A stretch of 64,000 bases of DNA from Polaribacter sp. IC073 (GTDB lineage: Bacteria > Bacteroidota > Bacteroidia > Flavobacteriales > Flavobacteriaceae), in the NCBI RefSeq assembly GCF_007997075.1, contig NZ_VORS01000002.1:62001-126000 (forward strand), given 5' to 3'. Positions 45,357-53,068 of this stretch are shown one piece after another; position 1 is the first letter of the stretch, and each line of letters starts with the position of its first letter. Position numbers and translations under genes: made by a program. The notes beneath the pieces were generated by a model, which worked only from the letters and a program-made list of their open reading frames with translations, had not been told where the DNA came from and did not search any database.

Positions 45357-46835
45357 ATGAAAAATTTTAAAATAATAGTATTTTTAATAACTGTAGCTTT
45401 CTTTTCTTCTTGTGAAGAATTAGAGATTAATAACAACCCTAATAAAGTGAGTCAAACACACCCAGATTTACTTTTAACAAATATTGCAACAGCAGCATTT
45501 CAAGTAAACGGTGCAGGTGCAATGTATGCTTCTAGAATGATTGTACAAACAGATGGCGAGAGTTCATCGCAATTTTACAAATGGGATAGAAGTAGTTTTG
45601 ATGCCTATAATAGTTTAAGGCAAGTAACAAAGATGTTAGAAGAAGCAGATAGAGTTGCTGATGATTCTTACAAAGGAATTGGTCATTTTTTTAGAGCCTA
45701 TTATTTTTATGACTTGGCTTTAACTTTTGGAGATGTTCCTTATGCGGAAGCTTTAAGAGGAGAAACAGAAGCTTTGTATCAACCAAAATACAGCACACAA
45801 GAAGGAGTTTTTACAGGAATTTTAAATGAGTTAGCAATATCAAATTTGTTGCTTGATGGTGGAAACGTAATTACAGGAGACCCAATTTTTAATGGAGATA
45901 TTCATAAATGGAAGAAATTAGTGAATTCTTTTAGACTAAAAGTTTTATTAACGCTTTCTAAAAAAGCAGGAAGCACTTCTTTAGATATAAAAAACGAATT
46001 TGCATCCATTTATAATTCACAAGAAATTATTGCTACACCAAAAGAAAGTGCAAGATTAGAGTTTGTTGATGCAGTAGACTCTAGATATACCGAGTTTAAT
46101 TCAAGTAGTTATGGTTCAGGGTTATACATGGCTTCAACTTTTGTGAATTTATTAAAAGAAAGAGAAGATACGAGGTTGTTTGCTATTTCCGGACAAACAA
46201 AAAAGGCAAAAGAAGCTGGTTTGGCAATTGATGATTTTACTGCTTACGAAGGCGGAAACCCGATTGCTGCCTATAATGATGTAAATTTACTTGCAGCTGC
46301 AGGAAAAGTTTCTAAAGTAAATGATAGGTATACAAAAGATCCTACGGCAGAAGCGCACAATCTTTTAAGTTTTTCTGAAGTTCAGTTTATTTTAGCAGAA
46401 GCGGCACTAAAAGGGTGGATTCCTGCTGGAAATGCACAAGCATTTTACGAAAATGGTATCAAAGCAAATTTTAAATTTTACAATACTTATGCAAAGGGAT
46501 ATGAAGAATATTATACGCAAGCAGCAGCAACAAAATACATTTCTGGACCAAAAGTAAACTTTTCGAATGCTAATTCAGAAGCAGAAAAGTTAGCATTAAT
46601 TATCACTCAGAAATATTTGACTTCTTTCTTACAAGGAGGCTGGAAAATGTATTTTGATCATTTGAGGACAAGTTATCCTGCATTTCCATATTTGGGAACA
46701 GATACGCCACCAACAAGATGGATTTATCCTTTAGATGAATACAATAACAATTCAGAAAATGTAACAGAAGCAATTTCAAGACAATTTGGTGGTTCTAATG
46801 ACGGAATTAGAGAGTTAACTTGGTGGTTGAAATGA
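45357..46835 (+). CDS. SusD/RagB family nutrient-binding lipoprotein
   Basis: This 492-residue protein has a lipoprotein signal peptide with lipobox cysteine in FFSSCEEL (about residue 19), and typical SusD segments: NNNPNKVSQTHPDLLL near the N-terminus, a TPR-like helical region (GIGHFFRAYYFYDLALTFGD) and LSFSEVQFILAEAALKG. It belongs to the SusD-like subgroup with a compact C-terminus (GGWKMYFDHLRTSYP). It sits on the cell surface as the lid of the SusC channel encoded 4 bases upstream. Substrate unknown. Confidence 0.92.
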   Translation: MKNFKIIVFLITVAFFSSCEELEINNNPNKVSQTHPDLLLTNIATAAFQVNGAGAMYASRMIVQTDGESSSQFYKWDRSSFDAYNSLRQVTKMLEEADRVADDSYKGIGHFFRAYYFYDLALTFGDVPYAEALRGETEALYQPKYSTQEGVFTGILNELAISNLLLDGGNVITGDPIFNGDIHKWKKLVNSFRLKVLLTLSKKAGSTSLDIKNEFASIYNSQEIIATPKESARLEFVDAVDSRYTEFNSSSYGSGLYMASTFVNLLKEREDTRLFAISGQTKKAKEAGLAIDDFTAYEGGNPIAAYNDVNLLAAAGKVSKVNDRYTKDPTAEAHNLLSFSEVQFILAEAALKGWIPAGNAQAFYENGIKANFKFYNTYAKGYEEYYTQAAATKYISGPKVNFSNANSEAEKLALIITQKYLTSFLQGGWKMYFDHLRTSYPAFPYLGTDTPPTRWIYPLDEYNNNSENVTEAISRQFGGSNDGIRELTWWLK

Positions 46836-46904
46836 TAAACGAGTTATGTACTGTAAATTTATCAAGGGATTTACCTAGTTTTATAGAAGCAAAAGAATCA
46901 TTTA

Positions 46905-47006
46905 ATGGATGAAATTCTAAACAGAAAACTAAATAATCATACCGTTTATGATGTGTGCGTTCGTAATAGAATTCAATTTGTAAATTGGGTAGTTGATCAT
47001 AAATAA
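46905..47006 (+). CDS. Possible 33-residue small ORF
   Basis: The frame from ATG 46905 reads MDEILNRKLNNHTVYDVCVR, then NRIQFVNWVVDHK. It lies in the 218-base gap between the SusD gene and the phosphatase gene. Its composition is plausible for a small protein but no family is recognised, and no ribosome-loading or promoter evidence stands out. It may be chance or a gene remnant. Confidence 0.25.
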   Translation: MDEILNRKLNNHTVYDVCVRNRIQFVNWVVDHK

Positions 47007-47015
47007 AAAAAATTT

Positions 47016-47051
47016 AAAACAATAAAACAATAAAACAATAAAACAATAAAA
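47016..47051 (+). repeat. Octamer tandem repeat at the phosphatase start
   Basis: AATAAAAC repeats head to tail: a partial copy at 47016-47020, three full copies at 47021-47044, then one changed copy. It ends three bases before the ATG at 47054, so it fills the ribosome-loading region. Copy-number change there could vary translation. Confidence 0.8.
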
Positions 47052-47053
47052 TA

Positions 47054-48163
47054 ATGAAAAGTATAAAATTAGTATCCGTAGTATTTTTATTAATACTTGC
47101 CGCTTGCACATCAGAAAAAAAACAAGGAAAAACCATTTATAAAGATGATTCGTCAAAAGTTTTTATCATCACTTTAGACGGTTTGCGTTGGCAAGAATTG
47201 TTTTCTGGTGCAGATTCTTTATTGGTAGAAAATAAAGAATATGTTGGGAATGGCAAAGAGTTGAAAGCGCAGTTTTGGAAAGAATCTGCCAAAGAAAGAA
47301 GAGCCGTTTTATTCCCTTTCATCTGGAACGAAGTTTCTAAAATGGGACAAATTCATGGAAATCGTTGGGAAGGAAGTAAAATGAATTTAACAAACGGAAT
47401 GCATTTTTCATACCCTGGTTACAATGAAATTTTAACGGGGAAGGCAGATGATAAAAGAATAAGAAGCAATAATAAAATGCCAAATCCGAACAAAACAATT
47501 TTAGAAATTGCAGAAAAAACGGATGCATATAAAGGCAAAGTAGCAGCTTTTGGTAGTTGGGATGTTTTTCCGTCTATTGTAAACGAAGAAAGAAGTGGTT
47601 TGTATGTAAACGCTGGCTTTAGGAAAGCAAAAGGAACAGATTTAACAGCAAAAGAAATGTTCTTAAATGAACTACAAGATCAAATTCCAAGTCCTTGGGG
47701 AGGCGTTCGTTTAGATGCTTTTACACATCAGTTTGCTTTGGAAACATTAATAAAACAGCATCCAAAATTGGTTTATATTTCATACGGAGAAACCGATGAT
47801 TTTGCACATGATGGGGAGTATGATGCGTATTTAAAATCAGCAAAAAGAACCGATGCATTTATTCAGAAATTATGGAACTTCACGCAACAAGATGCTTTCT
47901 ATAAAGGTAAAACTACTTTTATAATTACAACAGATCACGGCAGAGGAACTGAGCCTTTGGCTACTTGGAAACATCATGGAAACTCAATAGAAAATACCGA
48001 TCAGGTTTGGGTAATTGCTTTTGGAAATAAGATTGAAGCGAAAGGAGAAATAATCTTAGAAGAGCAGTTGTATACAAATCAAGTAGCAGCTTCTGTTGCA
48101 AAAATTTTAGATCTTGAAATACTTACTGATTCTATAGGAAAACCTTTTCCTTTTATAAAATAG
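47054..48163 (+). CDS. Alkaline-phosphatase-superfamily lipoprotein (phosphodiesterase-like)
   Basis: This 369-residue protein has a lipoprotein signal peptide (LLILAAC, cysteine near 18). Active-site elements of the alkaline phosphatase superfamily are present: the first metal Asp in FIITLDGLRW, a Ser nucleophile in FSYPGYNEILTG, the D-x-x-x-H metal motif in GETDDFAHDGEYDAY, and ITTDHGRG. The pattern is closest to phosphodiesterase/nucleotide-pyrophosphatase members. It would hydrolyse phosphate esters or diesters in the periplasm or at the surface. It follows the SusC/SusD pair and may process their cargo. An octamer tandem repeat precedes the start. Confidence 0.82.
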   Translation: MKSIKLVSVVFLLILAACTSEKKQGKTIYKDDSSKVFIITLDGLRWQELFSGADSLLVENKEYVGNGKELKAQFWKESAKERRAVLFPFIWNEVSKMGQIHGNRWEGSKMNLTNGMHFSYPGYNEILTGKADDKRIRSNNKMPNPNKTILEIAEKTDAYKGKVAAFGSWDVFPSIVNEERSGLYVNAGFRKAKGTDLTAKEMFLNELQDQIPSPWGGVRLDAFTHQFALETLIKQHPKLVYISYGETDDFAHDGEYDAYLKSAKRTDAFIQKLWNFTQQDAFYKGKTTFIITTDHGRGTEPLATWKHHGNSIENTDQVWVIAFGNKIEAKGEIILEEQLYTNQVAASVAKILDLEILTDSIGKPFPFIK

Positions 48164-48182
48164 TATAGAATTTAAGTAGTGT

Positions 48183-48213
48183 AAAAGGCCTTTAAATTTT
48201 AAAGGCCTTTTTT
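48183..48213. terminator. Bidirectional terminator between the phosphatase and xerD-like genes
   Basis: A near-perfect palindrome AAAAGGCCTTTAAA/TTTAAAGGCCTTTT, followed by T residues on the plus strand and preceded by A residues, between two convergent genes. Confidence 0.8.
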
Positions 48214-49108
48214 ATTTTCTAGGATGAAACGTTTCTACAATCTCTTTTAAATACGTTTTGTCTACATGCACATAAACTTCTGTTGTGGTAATACTTTCAT
48301 GACCTAACATTTGCTGAATGGCTCTTAAATCTGCACCGTTTTGTAGTAAATGGGTGGCAAAAGAATGTCTTAAAGTATGCGGACTTATTTTCTTCTTCAA
48401 ATCGATTTTAAGCGCTAAATCTTTTAGAATCATAAAGATCATTTGACGCGTTAAACCTTTTCCTCTTCTATTTAAAAACAAGGTATCTTCAAATCCCTTT
48501 TGGGGTTGAATATGACTTCTTATTTCTTTTTGATATATTAAAATATACTTCTGTGCTTCTGTATGTATAGGAACATAACGTTCTTTATTTCCTTTTCCTA
48601 GCACACGTATAAAACCTTCTTCAAAAAATAAATCAGAAATCTTTAAAGTAATTGCTTCACTAACACGCAAACCACAACTGTAAATTGTTTCTAAAATAGT
48701 TCTATTTCTTTCTCCTTGAGAATGGCTTAAATCGATGGCCGTAATTAATGCATCAATTTCATCTTGACTTAAAGTATCTGGTAATTTTCTACCAATTTTG
48801 GGTGTTTCCACTAAATCGGTAGGATTTGTATTTCTATAATCTTCAAAAACTAAGTAATCGAAAAAACTACGCAAACCAGAAATTATTCGTGCCTGACTTC
48901 TTGGATTTACTTTTTTTGCAACCTCATAAATAAATTGCTTTACAAGATTACCATCAATAGCAATAGGAGAGATGGTAATTTCATTCTCCTCTAAAAAAAC
49001 ACAAAGTTTTTCTAAGTCTCTAGAATAACTGTCCATCGTATTTTTAGAAAGGCCTCTTTCTATTTTTAAATACATTTGATAATCTTTAATTGCGTTTTGC
49101 CAATTCAT
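48212..49108 (-). CDS. xerD: Tyrosine recombinase XerD-like
   Basis: This 298-residue recombinase has an N-terminal SAM-like core-binding domain (about 5-90) and a C-terminal catalytic domain with all catalytic residues: R148 in CGLRVSEA, K172 in GKGNKERY, H244 and R247 in HTLRHSFATH, H270 in LGHESI and the nucleophile Y279 in EVYVH. XerD with XerC resolves chromosome dimers at dif. No integration signs (tRNA, att repeats, prophage genes) are nearby, which favours a housekeeping role over an integrase. Whether this is XerD or XerC cannot be fixed with full certainty. Confidence 0.9.
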   Translation of the reverse strand: MNWQNAIKDYQMYLKIERGLSKNTMDSYSRDLEKLCVFLEENEITISPIAIDGNLVKQFIYEVAKKVNPRSQARIISGLRSFFDYLVFEDYRNTNPTDLVETPKIGRKLPDTLSQDEIDALITAIDLSHSQGERNRTILETIYSCGLRVSEAITLKISDLFFEEGFIRVLGKGNKERYVPIHTEAQKYILIYQKEIRSHIQPQKGFEDTLFLNRRGKGLTRQMIFMILKDLALKIDLKKKISPHTLRHSFATHLLQNGADLRAIQQMLGHESITTTEVYVHVDKTYLKEIVETFHPRK

Positions 49109-49129
49109 CTGGTAAATTTACTAAATAAA

Positions 49130-49153
49130 AAAACCACCCAATTGGGTGGTTTT
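49130..49153 (-). terminator. Terminator after the TM2 gene
   Basis: A 24-base perfect palindrome (AAAACCACCCAA/TTGGGTGGTTTT); read on the minus strand it is followed by seven T residues, ending the TM2 transcript before xerD. Confidence 0.75.
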
Positions 49154-49172
49154 ATAAAACGATAAAATATTT

Positions 49173-49544
49173 TTAAAGTGTCTTAGAATAGCTTCCGTTC
49201 TTTGGTTGTAAATCTCCAGTAACTATCATAATAAGGTCAATAATGTACCAAATACCAAATCCTCCTAAAGTTATTAATTTAAGAAAACCAAGTAGATTGT
49301 AACCTAAGTAAAAACGATCAATACCTAATCCTCCTAAGAAAATAGATAGAAGTAAAGCTGTAACCTGGCTTTTTCCAGAACTTGCAACTGCAGCAAAACT
49401 AGTTACTTCTTTTTGCTCAACTTTATTATCTTTAATAACTTCTACAACTTCTGTGTTCTTTTTTACAGGAAAAGAAGCCTGTGTATTAAAAGAAAATGCA
49501 AAAAACGCAAATAATAATGTGTAAATGCTTAGTGATTTTTTCAT
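49173..49544 (-). CDS. TM2 domain membrane protein
   Basis: This 123-residue protein has a signal peptide (about 1-23), a charged linker with KKNTEVVEVIKDNKVEQKEV, and a TM2 domain at about 55-110 with two membrane helices joined by the conserved loop GGLGIDRFYLGYNLLGFLKL. TM2 proteins are widespread in Bacteroidota and poorly understood; many are stress- or envelope-linked. It diverges from the 305-residue hypothetical gene. Confidence 0.88.
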   Translation of the reverse strand: MKKSLSIYTLLFAFFAFSFNTQASFPVKKNTEVVEVIKDNKVEQKEVTSFAAVASSGKSQVTALLLSIFLGGLGIDRFYLGYNLLGFLKLITLGGFGIWYIIDLIMIVTGDLQPKNGSYSKTL

Positions 49545-49575
49545 AGTAATTGATTATTTTTAGGTTAATTTGTCT

Positions 49576-49583
49576 CAAATATA
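49576..49583 (-). promoter_or_regulatory. -7 element of the TM2 gene
   Basis: The minus strand reads TATATTTG, a full TAnnTTTG match, 31 bases before the TM2 start codon. It lies 13 bases from the divergent gene's ATG at 49597. Confidence 0.45.
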
Positions 49584-49596
49584 AAGTAAAATATTT

Positions 49597-50514
49597 ATGA
49601 AAAAAGGATTTTTTATTATTTTTAGTATGATGAGTTTCTTGAGCCAATTTTCTCAAGAATCAAAAGAATTTGATTATGAACTACTTGGCGCTTTGGTTTT
49701 AGATTCTAACCAATTAATTTCATATAAAATTGTGTTTAATTCTAACGATAATGGTTTTATCGAAGGGTATTCTTACACAGACCTATCAGGTGAAAATGAA
49801 ACAAAGTCTTACATAAGAGGGTATTACAATCCGAAGAATAAAGAAATTCAATTTAAAGAAAGTGATATTTTATATACAAAATCTAAATTTCTACCAGACG
49901 AATTCTGTTTTGTAAGTTTTAAAGGACAATTTAAAGGAGATTCAAAAAAGAAATCATTAGAAGGAGATTTTATTGGCATTTATGATGACAGAGATACCTG
50001 TGCAACAGGAAAAGTAAAATTAGTAAGTACCAAATTCGTCGAAAAAAAGATTAAAAAATTATATAAAAAAGTTGTAAAAATAGATAAGATAAAGAAGGTA
50101 GATAGTATTGTAAAAGCAGAAATTAAACCAGAAAATTATTTAAAAAAGTTTAGTGAAACTAGCATTAAATCTGGTGAAAAAGTTTCCGTTTATGTGTATA
50201 CCAATAAAATGAAAATGGAAATATGGGATTATGGAAAAGAAGATGGAGACGTGATAACCATATTAAATAATGGCATTCCGATTTTAGAAAATTATTCAGT
50301 AAAAAAGAAAAAGAAGGCGATTATAGTTCATTTAAATGATGATAAGAATCTAATTAAAATTGTAACAATTAACTCTGGTAAATTAAAAACAAATACTACT
50401 AAATTAAAATTATATGACTTTAGACGTGAGTATGAGGTTATTGCAGATTTAGAAGAAGGTAAAGAGGCTACCATTAATGTGGTGCGATTAAAAGTAAAAA
50501 AACAACCTAAATAA
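49597..50514 (+). CDS. Exported hypothetical protein
   Basis: This 305-residue protein has a signal peptide (about 1-20, MKKGFFIIFSMMSFLSQFSQ). The mature part is Lys-rich: the first ~130 residues are beta-rich (SYTDLSGENETKSYIRGYYN), with a C-x(n)-C pair (FCFVSF ... DTCATGKV), a central Lys-rich helix (KKIKKLYKKVVKIDKIKK), and a beta-rich end (EIWDYGKEDGDVITILNNGI) that resembles calcium- or ligand-binding domains only loosely. No known family is recognised. It stands alone between the TM2 gene and the OmpW-like gene. Confidence 0.75.
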   Translation: MKKGFFIIFSMMSFLSQFSQESKEFDYELLGALVLDSNQLISYKIVFNSNDNGFIEGYSYTDLSGENETKSYIRGYYNPKNKEIQFKESDILYTKSKFLPDEFCFVSFKGQFKGDSKKKSLEGDFIGIYDDRDTCATGKVKLVSTKFVEKKIKKLYKKVVKIDKIKKVDSIVKAEIKPENYLKKFSETSIKSGEKVSVYVYTNKMKMEIWDYGKEDGDVITILNNGIPILENYSVKKKKKAIIVHLNDDKNLIKIVTINSGKLKTNTTKLKLYDFRREYEVIADLEEGKEATINVVRLKVKKQPK

Positions 50515-50576
50515 ATACGCTATCATTTGAGTCAATTTTTAAATTTATAGAGCACAATCTAGCATAGAAACAAAGC

Positions 50577-50584
50577 TATTTTTG
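50577..50584 (+). promoter_or_regulatory. -7 element of the beta-barrel protein gene
   Basis: TATTTTTG matches TAnnTTTG, 34 bases before the ATG at 50619. No clear -33 TTG is present. Confidence 0.45.
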
Positions 50585-50618
50585 TGTAAGAATTTAAAAT
50601 TAATCTAAAATTAAAATT

Positions 50619-51122
50619 ATGAAAAAAGTATTTTTTATTGCATTTTTAGCAATTGCAAGTTTAGGAGAATTAAGTGCACAAGAAGGTGTTTTAAACGGTG
50701 GTTTTAACATTGGTGCACCAACAGGTGATACCGCAGATTTATCAAACTTAACATTAGGAGCAGAATTAAATTATATGTATCCTGTAGCAGCAGGTTTTAC
50801 ATTAGGGCCTTCTATACAATATAACCACTTTTTTGGAAAAGATGTTGATGTAATTGGAGGCGGAACTTTTGAGGTTTCTGATGCTTCTTTTTTACCGATT
50901 TCGGGTGCTGCAAGATTTAATGTTTCAGATAAATTTGTAGTAGGCGCAAACCTTGGGTATGCTGTTGGTCTTGATGATAATTACGATGGTGGTTTCTATT
51001 ACAGACCGATTGTAGGTTACAAAATAGGAGAAAAAACACAACTTAATGTTTCGTATTCTGGGATAAGTAATGACGGAACAAATTTCTCTAATGTTAGTTT
51101 AGGAGTAATGTTTGGACTTTAA
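50619..51122 (+). CDS. Small outer-membrane beta-barrel protein
   Basis: This 167-residue protein has a signal peptide (1-21, ending LSAQ) and alternating hydrophobic strands typical of an eight-stranded barrel (LGAELNYMYPVAAGFTLGPS, FVVGANLGYAVGL, VGYKIGEKTQLNVSYSGI), ending in an aliphatic-aromatic pattern GVMFGL. It is likely a porin-like or OmpW/OmpX-class protein. It has its own promoter box and a strong terminator, so it is probably well expressed. Substrate unknown. Confidence 0.82.
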   Translation: MKKVFFIAFLAIASLGELSAQEGVLNGGFNIGAPTGDTADLSNLTLGAELNYMYPVAAGFTLGPSIQYNHFFGKDVDVIGGGTFEVSDASFLPISGAARFNVSDKFVVGANLGYAVGLDDNYDGGFYYRPIVGYKIGEKTQLNVSYSGISNDGTNFSNVSLGVMFGL

Positions 51123-51142
51123 GTGAAGAAAAATATATTTAT

Positions 51143-51173
51143 AAAACGGAAGCTGATTAGCTTCCGTTTTTTT
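51143..51173 (+). terminator. Terminator after the beta-barrel gene
   Basis: Arms AAAACGGAAGCT (51143-51154) and AGCTTCCGTTTT (51159-51170) pair perfectly around a four-base loop, followed by T residues. Confidence 0.85.
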
Positions 51174-51186
51174 ATATAAAAATATG

Positions 51187-51194
51187 TACTTTTG
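51187..51194 (+). promoter_or_regulatory. -7 element abutting the aroQ start
   Basis: TACTTTTG, a full TAnnTTTG match, ends only four bases before the aroQ ATG at 51199, which would give a leaderless or nearly leaderless mRNA. Confidence 0.45.
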
Positions 51195-51198
51195 AAAT

Positions 51199-51612
51199 AT
51201 GAAAATTATAATTATTAACGGCCCCAACTTAAATCTTTTAGGAAAAAGAGAACCAGAAATTTACGGTTCTAAAACTTTTGAAGATTATTTTAGAGAGTTG
51301 CAATTAAAATTCGATACTGTAGAATTGTACTATTATCAATCTAATATTGAAGGAGAAATTATAGATAAATTGCATGAAGTTGGTTTCGATTATGACGGAA
51401 TTATTTTAAATGCTGCTGCATACACACACACTTCTGTTGGTATTGGAGACGCTGTAAAAGGAATAGAAACACCGGTTGTAGAAGTCCATATTTCTAACAT
51501 ACACGCGCGTGAAGAATTTAGACAACACAGTTATATTTCGCCAAATGCAAGCGGAGTTTTATTCGGTTTTGGACTAAAAGGATACGATTTAGGGATTCAG
51601 AGTTTTTTGTAA
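51199..51612 (+). CDS. aroQ: Type II 3-dehydroquinate dehydratase
   Basis: This 137-residue cytosolic enzyme converts 3-dehydroquinate to 3-dehydroshikimate in the shikimate pathway. The N-terminal INGPNLNLLGKREPEIYG holds the catalytic Tyr (Y22), and VEVHISNIHAREEFRQHSYI holds the catalytic His and binding residues. The length is typical of the dodecameric type II enzyme. It stands alone, convergent with the acetyltransferase gene one base away. Confidence 0.96.
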   Translation: MKIIIINGPNLNLLGKREPEIYGSKTFEDYFRELQLKFDTVELYYYQSNIEGEIIDKLHEVGFDYDGIILNAAAYTHTSVGIGDAVKGIETPVVEVHISNIHAREEFRQHSYISPNASGVLFGFGLKGYDLGIQSFL

Positions 51613-51613
51613 A

Positions 51614-52081
51614 CTAAAGATTTAAAATCATCTTAATATTAGCACGCTCATAATGAACCTCTTTTTCTAGAGGAACCTCTACAAAGCCTACTTTTTTATA
51701 CAAATTAATAGCAGGAACTAATTTTCTATGACTATATAATGTGATGCTTTTCCATTGCTCTTCTTTTGCAAAATTGATGCAATAACGAATTAATTGTTTA
51801 CCTATTTTTAAACCTCGATATTCTGGTGAAATGGCCATTTTACTCAATTCAAAATAAGTATTTTGATTAATTAAAGCTACAGTACCTATAATTTTGCTTT
51901 CATGCTTTACGAAAAAGATAAATCCCCCATGATCAATAATAGATTCTTTCGGATTGCTTAATACTTTTTCGTCATAAGGTTCTACGTAAAAATTTTTTTC
52001 TAGCCACTCTACATTTAAGTTGTAAAAATCTTTAGCATACTTATTATTAAAAGAGATAATTTGATTCGTTTTTTTCTTCAA
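51614..52081 (-). CDS. GNAT family N-acetyltransferase
   Basis: This 155-residue protein shows the GNAT fold: central strands (GTVALINQNTYFELSKMAIS) and the acetyl-CoA loop P-E-Y-R-G-L-K-I-G-K-Q-L, close to the R/Q-x-x-G-x-G/A pattern, then a C-terminal LYKKVGFVEV. It transfers an acetyl group to an unknown small molecule or protein. It converges on aroQ and diverges from the polysaccharide cluster. Confidence 0.88.
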   Translation of the reverse strand: MKKKTNQIISFNNKYAKDFYNLNVEWLEKNFYVEPYDEKVLSNPKESIIDHGGFIFFVKHESKIIGTVALINQNTYFELSKMAISPEYRGLKIGKQLIRYCINFAKEEQWKSITLYSHRKLVPAINLYKKVGFVEVPLEKEVHYERANIKMILNL

Positions 52082-52213
52082 GTTGGTGTATCTTATTTGG
52101 TAAAGACTATAAGCGATTGTTTCCCCTCATAGTATCGTAAAAATAATACGTTTCAATCAAAAAGAATAAGAAATCTATTAAAATAATTTATATTTACACT
52201 ATTAAAAAGATGT

Positions 52214-53068
52214 ATGCAGAAAGATAAGTGGCTTTTTGAAATAACGCCCAAAAATAATTTATTAGATTTAAACTTAAAAGAAGTTTGGCAATATAGAGAT
52301 TTACTAATGCTTTTTGTAAAGCGTGATGTGGTAACCGTTTATAAACAAACTATTCTGGGACCTTTATGGTATTTGATTCAGCCTTTATTTACTTCGGTAG
52401 TTTTTACTTTAATTTTTAATAATGTAGCAAATATTTCCACAGGAAGCGTACCACCATTTTTATTTAATTTAGCTGGTATTACTATATGGAATTATTTTAA
52501 ATCTTGTTTTTCAGCAACTTCAAATACATTTAATGCAAACGCAGGGATATTTGGAAAAGTATATTTTCCAAGAATTATCATGCCTATTTCAGTAGTTATC
52601 TCTAATTTAGTTCGTTTTGGAATACAAATTCTAATTTTTGTAGCCTTTTACATTTATTATTATACCCAAGGAGCTGATATCAGTTTAAATAGATACACTG
52701 TATTGTTTCCGCTAATGGTTTTAATAATGGGTATGATGGGTTTAGGTCTCGGAATGATTATATCATCTATGGTTACTAAATATAGAGATCTAAAAATATT
52801 AGTAGAATTTGGAATGCAATTACTAATGTATGTATCAGCGGTAATGTATCCTGTAGCATATTTTGCAGAAAAACTTCCAGCATATGTTTGGATTGTTAAA
52901 TACAATCCTTTAGCTGTAGTAATAGAAATGGTGCGCTATATTTTGTTAGATACAGGAAGTTTTAATGGATTAATGTTATTATTTACAGTTGTTTTTACAA
53001 TAGTAATATTGTTTTTAGGAATTATTATTTTTAATAAATCAGAAAAAAGTTTTATAGATACGATATAA
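52214..53068 (+). CDS. ABC transporter permease for polysaccharide export (Wzm-like)
   Basis: This 284-residue inner-membrane protein has six helices and the ABC-2 polysaccharide-exporter features: a cytosolic amphipathic N-terminus with VWQYRDLLMLFVKRDVVTVY, and QTILGPLWYLIQPLF before the first helix. It exports undecaprenyl-linked polysaccharide, as in ABC-dependent O-antigen or capsule pathways. Its stop overlaps the ATG of the ATPase gene by one base. A weak promoter-like TATATTTA at 52189-52196 precedes it. It opens the surface-polysaccharide cluster that runs to the window end. Confidence 0.93.
   Translation: MQKDKWLFEITPKNNLLDLNLKEVWQYRDLLMLFVKRDVVTVYKQTILGPLWYLIQPLFTSVVFTLIFNNVANISTGSVPPFLFNLAGITIWNYFKSCFSATSNTFNANAGIFGKVYFPRIIMPISVVISNLVRFGIQILIFVAFYIYYYTQGADISLNRYTVLFPLMVLIMGMMGLGLGMIISSMVTKYRDLKILVEFGMQLLMYVSAVMYPVAYFAEKLPAYVWIVKYNPLAVVIEMVRYILLDTGSFNGLMLLFTVVFTIVILFLGIIIFNKSEKSFIDTI

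Noticed and set aside
47016..47051. CRISPR-like repeats
   Set aside because: Eight-base head-to-tail copies have no spacers; this is a simple tandem repeat.
46929..47156. Minus-strand frame of 75 codons over the phosphatase start
   Set aside because: It is made of Leu/Phe-rich low-complexity codons from the A-rich repeat and overlaps a solid lipoprotein start.
48212..49108. Integrase of a mobile island
   Set aside because: It has XerD-like length and full catalytic set, with no tRNA, att repeats or cargo genes around it.
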